NCBI GenBank assembly: GCA_015178975.1
Contig: WHVD01000054.1
Coordinates: 310,001 to 374,000, forward strand
Reading direction: 5' to 3'
From: Hysterangium stoloniferum
Lineage: Eukaryota; Basidiomycota; Agaricomycetes; Hysterangiales; Hysterangiaceae
DNA length: 64,000 nt
Positions 56,129-64,000 of this stretch are shown here, in pieces; within the stretch, counting starts at the first letter, position 1, and every line of letters begins with the position of its first letter. The position numbers and the translations under genes are program-made. The notes below the pieces were generated by a model that had not been told where the DNA came from, made no database searches, and saw only the letters and a list, made by a program, of their open reading frames with translations.

Positions 56129-57366
56129 GGTAGCTGTGATGCATTGTTTGTTACAGCACTTTGCATTATGTAAGGCACACGCTAGATTTGCGGGGAAATA
56201 TTGCTGAAAATTGTAGTTCTCTCAATAATTGACCAATTGCCTTGTAACTTCATATATGTATTTTACTACTATATATGTAGCATACCTTGATGTTATAACT
56301 CCAAAATTTGACCTACAGCATGTTTTCCAAAATCATAGTCCATTTGAGCTTGCAAACCAATTCATGAGCCGACAGATGTATGTATCAGGGATATAAGTCT
56401 GAAGTACAAAACATGCAAAGGGTTTTTTGAGTCACTGTAGGGTAAGATTTGGGGCCCAGCAGGTTTCCTGACCCTAACAAACATGTATTCATTCATTTGT
56501 TTATTTGGTCCTCTGTACTTGTTCCTATTATGTCTTAATTCTTATTTCTAGTATGGTCTCCCCTATATCATTCTTGTTTGTCTATTTTGTCTTTTTGTCT
56601 CACCATATTAGTAGTATGTACAATAATCATTCAGTCTATATAATCTAGGATCTGTTTGTACTTACATACAATCCAATCAAAATATCAACTTAGTACCCAC
56701 CTAGCATCCATCTATTTATTTGTTATTAGAAAGCAAGACCTAAATAGTAATCTGTAGGACCAGGAAACCCACCAGGACCTGAAACCCATCCTATAGGTAT
56801 TCAGCTCTCTATATTGCACAAACTAGTCACCAGACTCCACCTGGACATCCTGGACCCCTTGTTCCCAATCTGTCTTTGCCCATTTGACATCTGATTCAGT
56901 TTGCCCCTTCCTCCAAATCAGTTTGACATCTGGTTTATTGTCTTATTGTATACCTGTTATGTCTTTTTGTATCTCTGGATATGTAGTACAATAATCTACT
57001 AGTCTATATAGTCTAGCTACTATTTGTACTACAATCCAATCAGAAAATCAACTTAGCTTCAACTTAGTATCTGCCTCAGCATATTCTCAGAACCCATGGG
57101 TTTCTTGTCCACTCCTGTCTGAAGTTGGACAATGTGATCTTGTGAGGGCTCAGCACATAAGCTGAAGCCAATTCTTTCCCTGGAACTTCCACAGGTTTCC
57201 CCTAGAGACCTACCTGTGAGCCCTGCACTTAACAACTGAGGTGTAAAGCTTTCTAGGCTATTGTATGTATATATGTACATATACTGAAAGTAAACAATAA
57301 GTGGTGTTACAAACAAAAGGAAGATAAAATAGGGAAGATACATATGAGACAAGAGAGGACAATATG
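56129..57366 (+). repeat. Decayed LTR1-related copies
   Basis: No gene. Two stretches echo the LTR1 promoter region: GTCTATATAATCTAGG...ACATACAATCCAATCA at 56637-56680 and GTCTATATAGTCTAGC...ACAATCCAATCAGAAAATCA at 56999-57050. The conserved block appears as CAGCACATAAGCTGAAGCCA near 57153. Confidence 0.6.
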
Positions 57367-58116
57367 TGTTACGACTGTGTTGCAACCCAACAGTCCCCGA
57401 GGATACTACTGTCTACTGACGTTCCTAGTTATTGATCAAGTCATTGTATCAGAAACTGTCGGTCACCTGACACTGACGTACAGTATACCTTCATGGAGAT
57501 CAAACCCCATTTACACCCCTGTCAAGTTATACTCATACTATCTGGTTATGTTTTGATACATCCCTTTTTATTATGATGATCCATTCTACTCTATGTTTCA
57601 CATATGCCATATACATATACTTGTAACCCTTGGACTATTTCCTTTTCTTGTAATCCCGCTCTCGGCTAATCACGGCTTCCAATCTTATCGTAACCTTCCA
57701 GTTTCTAGTCAAGTTTATTTGTCAATAGTATTTTCCGCTCTTCCCTTAGTTAGTAGTTTCTAGATGCTGATAACTTGTATACAAACCCACTGTAAATGTA
57801 GTTACTAGGCAATCAGAATATCGACTCAGAACACCCATATACATCTCTCATAAGCCTTACTCTAAGTATCCCACTCTCTGCCTCTGCATGCGCTTGCCCA
57901 CCTTCAGTCTCTGACTGCTCGGCCCGAACTCAACTTATCCTTTGGTTTTTGATTGGTAACTCACCATGAGGAATTCGACAGGACTAGTTTTCACCTGCCC
58001 AAAATTTAAGGACACCCAATGGTAACTTGTGAGGGCACAGCATATAAGCTGAAGTTAAGTCCTTCCGTTCAGTCCCCATCAGCCTACTGACATCAGTCAG
58101 TTTTCTGTTCTTAACA
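57367..58116 (+). mobile_element. Solo LTR, family LTR3 (copy 2)
   Basis: TGTTACGACTGTGTTGC to TTCTGTTCTTAACA, 750 bp. Flanks ATATG and GTATG differ by one transition, so the TSD has probably decayed. Conserved block CAGCATATAAGCTGAAGTTA starts near 58038, about 80-90 bases from the end. Confidence 0.85.
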
Positions 58117-58791
58117 GTATGTGACCATATTTCTATTCTTTATGTGTTTGCATGCCCTTTGATCCTGTATATTATTGTTCATCTGAATATGGTAATGAGA
58201 TTTCTGTGGTGTCATCCAACACTTATTTCTTATCACCTTGCACCAGTGTATTCTCAGAGCCCCCAGACTTCCAGACTTTAGTTCATTGCATAGTCTTGGA
58301 CTCCCCAGGTTACCTGCATCCTTCTATCTGAAGTTGGACCTAACATCATGCAAAGACATGTATATACTGTAAGCTGAAGCCAAGTCCTGCCCATCCCTGG
58401 AACATCTGTGAGTTTTCCTCAGATATCTGCCCATAACACTGTTAAGTTCTGAAACACGAGGATCTCTGGAGCCCCACAGAGGTTTCTGGTAATTATTCCA
58501 AACACCTTCCAGGAATGTCCCATGGAGTGCCCAGGTAATAGTCCAGGGAGTTTCTAGGGATTAGTACAAGGAGTGTACATATTAGAATAATTACCAGAGA
58601 GTACTGAGATGGACTTGGCTTCAGCTTATGCACTGCACCCTTGTACACTCATTTGGGTGTCCATATTTCAAGCTGACAGAATGCCTACAAGGAAGATGTA
58701 GATTCTGGAGTTCCCATGGGAGTTCCGGGAATTGAGTGTGCAGACAGACAAGAGGAGTAGAGACCAGATCAGGACATATTTATGGTGTAAC
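58117..58791. repeat. Decayed LTR remnants
   Basis: No gene. Two copies of the conserved block in opposite orientations (GTAAGCTGAAGCCAAGTCCT near 58368; ACTTGGCTTCAGCTTATGCA near 58613) and TGTTAAG-type ends near 58440. Confidence 0.55.
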
Positions 58792-59276
58792 TGATATGAA
58801 TCAAATTTCCTTTGATTAAGTCAAATAATAATTGTAATATATTCTATGAAACTGAATACAGAAGCCTTATTTGACAAAGTATAGATTCACCCTGTTGATG
58901 AAGTGAGAGGCTAATACCAGTCACGAAAGCTCGCAGATGTTAATGTCAAAGAGTTTTGACAATCATGAAGAATAAGATTGAGAGTAGATTAATAATACAG
59001 ATAACTAATATACAATGGAGAGATTTTCTGACTGAAGTCTTTTGTTCTTCTTATTGCCCTTTTATGCTTTCTATTGTTTACCTATGACTATGTTATGATT
59101 TAATAATGAAATCATTTGTGATGTCGAAATGAGATATGTTGATGATATTCAATATTGTCAAAGAAAGTTGAACAAGAGTCAAGTCGAATTCATTTGTCAA
59201 GTCAAAGAGTCAAAGATGAGTTGAATATTACCTTGAATGTTTTTGTGACAATGTTGTGACCGTGACTGTTGTGACA
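58792..59276. mobile_element. Solo LTR, family LTR4 (copy 4)
   Basis: 485 bp, TGATATGAATCAAATTTCC to ACTGTTGTGACA, TSD GTAAC (58787-58791, 59277-59281). Closer to copy 5 than to copies 1-3, so a subfamily. Confidence 0.9.
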
Positions 59277-59614
59277 GTAACTAGTTCGAGATTTGAACTG
59301 GATTGTAAGTACACGAGTATGGGAGACTTATATAGACCTTGAAATGTAATAATACCAAATATAGTAATAATGAGGGGCAGAACTATTAAACATAAAATGA
59401 AACAAGTAAATACTAAACTGGGAATTTGGGATGGGACAGAATGGAAGTGGAGAACAAATCATAACAGGTCATTAGACCATAATGGGAACGGGACTCTGTT
59501 AGAGGGGTTCTCAGGAGTCCGGCCAGGGGTCTGGTGACTGGTCCATGAGATACAGAGTGTCAGGTATATACAGTAGGCAACAAAACCGTTCGGATGTTTC
59601 TTTGTTTTGAAAAG

Positions 59615-60076
59615 TGACATGAATTGAATTTCCTTCGATTAAGTTGAATAATAATCATAATATATTCTACAAAACCGAATACAGAAGCCTCATTCGACAA
59701 AGTATAGATTCGCCCTGTCGATGAAGTGAGAGGCTAATACCAGTCACGAAGGCTCACAGATGTTAATGTCAAAGAGTTTTGACAATCATCAAAAATAAGA
59801 TCAAGAGTAGATTAATAATACAGATAACTAATATACAATGGAGAGATTTTCTGACTGAGGTCCTTTGTTCTTCTCATTGCTCTTTTTTGCTTTCTATCAT
59901 TTACTGACTATATTATGATTTAATAATGAAATCATTTGTGATGTTGAAATGAGACATGTTGAGGATATTCAATATTGTTGAAGAAAGTTGAATAAGAGTC
60001 AAGTTGAATTCATTGGTCGAGTTGAAGAGTCATTGAATGTTTTTGTGACAATGTTGTGACTGTGACAGTTGTGACA
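59615..60076. mobile_element. Solo LTR, family LTR4 (copy 5)
   Basis: 462 bp, TGACATGAATTGAATTTCC to CAGTTGTGACA, TSD AAAAG (59610-59614, 60077-60081), inside the left TIR of the Tc1 element. Confidence 0.92.
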
Positions 60077-60299
60077 AAAAGATCCTTTAGCATTAGCCCA
60101 AAATAAATTCTAAAAATTCTGAATAAATTATGATAGATGCTCTAATATCACTAAATGTTGATTACATAACCATGATGTCATATGTCCATTTATGGCCATG
60201 CAATAATACCATGAATGCAGCTTGTACATCCCAAACAGTTTTGTTGCCTGTATTTTATAAACCCTATATACTAAACTAGTACTTGGTATACCCTCCCTT

Positions 60300-61960
60300 G
60301 GCCTTAATTATAGCTTCTACTCTTCCAGGCATACTTTCTATCAAGTTCTGACACCTCCTTTGGTATCTTCTCACATTCCACTTGACAGTGCTCTCAAAGC
60401 TCCTCCACTCCACTAGGTAGTGTGTTGTAGTCAGATAGCCTCCTTTTCAAAGATTTAGATCTGGAGACTTTGCTGGCCACTTCATCACATTGTAGCTATG
60501 GTCATCAAACCACTTTTGAGCCAGTTTGCTGGTATGCTTTGGATCATTATCCTGCTGGAAGATGATATCAGATGGAGTTTTCTTGTAAAACTCAAGGGAT
60601 TGCTGAAGTTCATCCTCCAAGATAGAGCAGTAAAGCTGTGAATTGTTAAGAACTAGAACAGGGGTTTGGGGAACCGACAGGGACCAAATGGAAGGACTTG
60701 ACTTCAGCTTATGTGCTACACCCTCACAGAGGTACCATCAAATGTCCTTAAATTTCAAATATATAAGGGTAATACTCAGCAATCAGAAACCAAGCCATAT
60801 GTGAACAGTCAGAAGCCGGATTGATGAATATTGGAGTTAAGGTCGTAGTTGTAAATGTAGGTTGGGTCATGAAATCGGATGGTGGAGTCAGAGACTAGAG
60901 GTGTATCTAAGTTGATATTCTGATTGCTTAGTAGCTATGTATATTACAGCAGGTTTATATATGAGTTATCAGTGTCTAGAAAATACTAACTAAGGGAAGA
61001 GCGGAAATATCCCAATGACAAATAAACTTGACCAAGAACAGGAAGGTTACGATAAAGTTGGAGGCCATGAATAACTGAGGGTGATAACTACAAAAAAGGA
61101 AACTGTCCATGGTATATACGGGCATAGATGAGACATAGAATAAATGGATCATCAAAGGATAAAGGGACATATCAGAGTATAACCAGATAGTACAAGTATA
61201 ATTTGACAGGGGCTGTAGTGGGGTTTGATCACCGTGAGGGTGTATGTCAGTGTCAGGTTTACCGATGGTGGCTGATATGAAGACATGACGATAACTTGAG
61301 GTGATAGCATTGTCAGTTATCTTCAGGTTGTGACATGGTCGTAACATGAATCCATCTTCCCTTCAATCCTAGTGGCATATTCAATGTCTTCCCAAAGCAT
61401 GCAATCCCACATCATCACACTACCACCACCAAACTTCAATGTTCCCTCCACCTGCCTATTAGTCAACCCCCCCCACCTTTTTCCACACCCACTTCCTTCC
61501 ATCTGACCCAAGATGATTGATTTTAATCTCATCAGAGAATACAACTCTCTTCCAGTCCTCCAGAGTGTACTCCTGATGTCTCTGCCCACTGCAGCCTCTC
61601 CCTCCTGTAAGATTGTCACAGAAAAGGGCACTTCTTCTTCACCACAGGCCTTAGGCCAGCTTTGCATAAGGCATGATGAACAGTTTGGGAGGAGAGGGAT
61701 TGATCTGTGACTTCCTGAAGAGACTTGGTAATTTGCACTGCATTATCAGCTTTCTGCCTGCAAATGAGATACTTAGCATAGCTGATATTGGTAGATGTAA
61801 GTTTGTTGGATGACCACCAAAGCACTTGGGAGCCTCAGGACAGTATTCAGAGGGTATTTTTGAGATAGTTCCAATGCTAACACCAGTGGTCTGATGAATA
61901 GAGTGCCCAGAGACATTAGAGGAGCAGAGTAATGATGTGTTCACAAATAGTAGGGAGAAC
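60300..61960 (-). pseudogene. Tc1 transposase, broken by LTR3 and frameshifts
   Basis: Minus strand: helix-turn-helix part HSIHQTTGVSIGTISKI (about 61900), QTVHHALCKAGLRPVVKKK, INHLGSDGRKWVWKKVGG, then GTLKFGGGSVMMW (first Asp region). LTR3 copy 3 interrupts, and it resumes LYCSILEDELQQSLEFYKKT, IIFQQDNDPKHTSKLAQKW, ending KSPDLNL with a stop where NPIE is expected. The frame shifts several times. Not functional. Confidence 0.85.
60644..61346 (-). mobile_element. Solo LTR, family LTR3 (copy 3)
   Basis: 703 bp, TGTTAAGAACTAGAACAGG to CATGGTCGTAACA, TSD TGAAT (60639-60643, 61347-61351), within the Tc1 transposase. Contains ACTTGACTTCAGCTTATGTG. Confidence 0.93.
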
Positions 61961-62719
61961 AGTGTGCATGGTGAACTGTGGGGACATCATGTGACTTTTG
62001 GGTTTAAGGTTTAGGTTTTAGGTTGTGGAAGTAAAGTCATATGATCATGAATATTTTTAGACCACTTCTTTGCTCTGTGAATCTTGGCAACAAAACTGTT
62101 TAGATGTACAAGCTGCATTCATGGTATTATTGCATGGCCATAAATGGACATATGACATAATGGTTATGTAATCAACATTTAGTGATATTAGAGCATCTAT
62201 CATAATTTATTCAGACTTTGTAGAATTTATTTTGGGCTAATACTAAAGGATCTTTTCAAAACAAAGAAACATCTGAATGGTTTTGTTGCCTACTGTATAG
62301 GGTGGAGTCTGGAGTCTGGTGGGTTTTCTGGTTAACTGTAACCTGGTGAGTAGAGAGGGAACAGAATGGAAGCAGAGGATGAATCATGACAGGTCCTTTG
62401 ACCATAATGGGAATGGGGTTCCATGCTCTGTTAAAGGGGTTCTGGGAGTCCAGTCAGAGTCTGGTGTCAGGGACAGAGAGTCAGGTATAAACAAGTTGAT
62501 GTGTAGGTCCGGAGGAGTCCAAGGACTGGTGCATGAGACACAGTGTCAGATATAGACAGGTTGATGTGTAGGTTGAGCAAAGTCCAACAACTGGTGCATA
62601 TAGGGTGATGTGTGGGTCCCAGCAGGTACTCTGGTTGTAACTGTACCTTGGGTATGATATAGAGAGTCAGGTGCATATAGTATGGGGTCCGGAGCCTGGC
62701 AGGTTTTCCAGTCCTAACA

Positions 62720-62992
62720 AACACTATGGATACATATGGGTACTTAAGGTTCCAAACCACATATTCCAACACATTCATCTCTCAAATAACAATTATTCCA
62801 ATGTAAAACAGTTGCCATTTGAATTGCTTCACTGGCAGGTCCCAGTACAACTGGCATTTGCTATGACCATTAATAACCCACAGGACCAATCTTTAAGATT
62901 AGTTAGATTGGATCTGCACACTTTTGTCTTCTCACATGTACAGTTTTATGTTGGTCAAGAGGGACAAATTGGGGAAAACCTTATTTCATGAC
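62720..62992 (+). pseudogene. Pif1-like helicase C-terminal fragment (Helitron-type)
   Basis: The frame ending at 62991 reads QVPVQLAFAMTINNPQDQSL, then RLVRLDLHTFVFSHVQFYV. This matches the final motifs of Pif1-like helicases of fungal Helitrons (usual LAFAMTINKSQGQ), with the SQG changed to PQD. Nothing else of a Helitron is seen, so it is a relic. Confidence 0.7.
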
Positions 62993-63024
62993 ACTGATAT
63001 TGTTAATGCAAAATGCACAGTTCT

Positions 63025-63180
63025 AATAAGGACTCTTAGTGAGTCATAACTCCACTGAGTATATATAAGTATCTACCTAATAAGAACTATAGGTAGAGTA
63101 AGTAACATGTCTAGTAACTAATAAAAGATTCCTTTACATACCTCTTAGTGGAGTTATCACTCCACTAAGAGGTTACACAT
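63025..63180. repeat. Hairpin repeat related to the LTR8 tandem repeat
   Basis: Reverse-oriented relative of 21506-21755. It includes CCTCTTAGTGGAG and CTCCACTAAGAGG six bases apart (about 63140-63171), a 13-bp stem, and a weaker version near 63028-63058. Confidence 0.75.
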
Positions 63181-63559
63181 TTGGAGGTATAACTATATAT
63201 AGTACTGTTGAAATCTGGAAGCCTGGGGAATCACAGTGTGAATACTTTCAACACTTGGAGCGAAGCTACTAAGGGATGAGTGGGTAGAGGTATAAACTGG
63301 TGATATAACTAGGTTTCCAGATGAGGTTCTACTTTCATCTGGATGTAACTATATACTATGATACATGGTCTGTGCACTGTTCTGTGCTGCAAACGTGTGT
63401 GCATAACACAGAACTAAATGGACACTAAACTAAATATATCAAATCACATGTGAACCAGTAAGAAAATATGCAGTCACAAGATGAGGTATGGTGTAATACT
63501 AATCGTATGTCACCATACTCTAATACCTTCCCCTAATCGAATATCACATTGTCCAAATG
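63181..63559. other. Gene-free repeat-like DNA
   Basis: No exon. TGTTGAAATCTGG near 63205 and ACTCTAATACC near 63518 look like LTR ends, but no pair or TSD could be shown. Confidence 0.4.
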
Positions 63560-64000
63560 TGTTACGACCGTGTCACAACCCGATGGTCCCCGAGGTTATT
63601 GCCACCTATCAATGATTCAAGTCATTGTTCAAGTCATCACATCAGAAACTGTCAGTCTCCCGATGCTGACGTACATATGCTTTCGCAGTAATCAAACTCC
63701 ATTTATGCCCCCGTCAAAATATACTTGTACTATCTGGTTAAACTCTGATACGTCCCTTTTTATTATAATGATCTGTTCTACTCTATGTTTCACATATGTC
63801 TATATATACCTGTAACCCTTGGACTATTTCCTTTTCTTGTAACCCTCGGACTATTTCCTTTTCTTGTAATCCTGCTCTCAGCTATTTCACGGCCTCCGAA
63901 CTAATCATAACCTTCCCGTTCCTAGTCAAGCTTATTTGTCAATACCATTTTCCGCTCTTCTCCTAGTTAGTATTTTCTAGGCACCAAATACTTGTATATG
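63560..64000 (+). mobile_element. LTR3 (copy 4), cut by the window end
   Basis: Starts TGTTACGACCGTGTCACAA and follows LTR3 copy 2 (TCAAACTCCATTTATGCCCC, ATACGTCCCTTTTTATTATA) to the end of the window. Its 3' end is outside. Confidence 0.85.

Larger units (their letters stand above)
59571..62295 (-). mobile_element. Tc1/mariner element with long compound TIRs
   Basis: Outer ends CAGTAGGCAACAAAACCGTT and ...GGTTTTGTTGCCTACTG, flanked by TA (59569-59570, 62296-62297). Inverted similarity extends for about 220 bp on each side once LTR4 copy 5 is discounted. Each terminal block ends with an inner AACAGTTTTGTTGCC or its reverse, so each looks like a small inverted-repeat unit. It holds a dead transposase gene and two nested solo LTRs. 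Confidence 0.85.
59282..62714 (-). repeat. Decayed LTR1-related sequence split by a Tc1 element
   Basis: The left part (59290-59566) and right part (62298-62714) both read as reversed, diverged LTR1: ACTTATATAGACC, CATAATGGGAACGG, GAGTCCGG. They end in TTTTCCAGTCCTAACA. The Tc1 element 59571-62295 lies between. Confidence 0.6.

Overview
The window reads as genomic DNA of a filamentous fungus, almost certainly an agaricomycete basidiomycete. Genes carry many short GT-AG introns of about 45-60 bases. Single-copy genes for Clr2-like, sterol acyltransferase, EMC5 and ZW10 proteins lie close together. The repeats are fungal Ty3 chromoviruses, Copia-type miniature elements, Tc1/mariner and a Crypton. 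The Ty3 protein style and gene mix would suit Cantharellales (Ceratobasidiaceae/Rhizoctonia-like), but that is only an impression.

Layout. 1-8466 is a compact host block: 3' end of a Clr2-like silencing gene, sterol O-acyltransferase (ARE2, minus), a small five-exon EMC5 gene, and a ZW10/Dsl1-type tether gene whose last exon is followed by decayed tandem copies of itself. 10.7-29 kb is mostly transposon: an alpha-kinase gene with a solo LTR in an intron, an integrase-core gene split by a miniature retrotransposon, a dead Copia element, two Tc1 fragments and many solo LTRs. 29.2-34.2 kb is a second host block: an APH-fold kinase-like gene and an MFS sugar transporter, both minus, followed by a second copy of the ZW10 downstream region. 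36.1-56.1 kb is a nested stack. 56.1-64 kb is decayed LTRs plus a Tc1 element that itself holds two solo LTRs.

The stack can be dissected by target-site duplications (TSDs). A small solo LTR (TSD CATTG) is split into halves at 36078 and 56123. Between them sits a Crypton (36589-55786) with a tyrosine-recombinase gene. That gene is cut by a 539-bp miniature LTR element whose LTRs contain a tRNA-like Pol III promoter (TSD GATAC), by a full-length Ty3 chromovirus (40681-51454, TSD CCAAG) and by another solo LTR (TSD GTCAG). The Ty3 element is itself hit twice by one LTR family (TSDs GTTAC and AAGCC), once inside gag.

The most unusual content is in the Ty3 element. It has an intact-looking three-exon gene, antisense to pol, encoding a coiled-coil protein with a Zn2Cys6-type cysteine pattern. 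Its primer-binding site matches 11 bases at the predicted start of its own transcript, which implies Tf1-type self-priming. Four Copia-type families use a half-initiator-tRNA primer site instead. For cross-reference, LTR families are numbered here: LTR1 (about 820-840 bp, TGTTACGACC...), LTR2 (about 1.3 kb), LTR3 (about 700-750 bp), LTR4 (about 430-485 bp), LTR6 (402 bp), LTR8 (398 bp).
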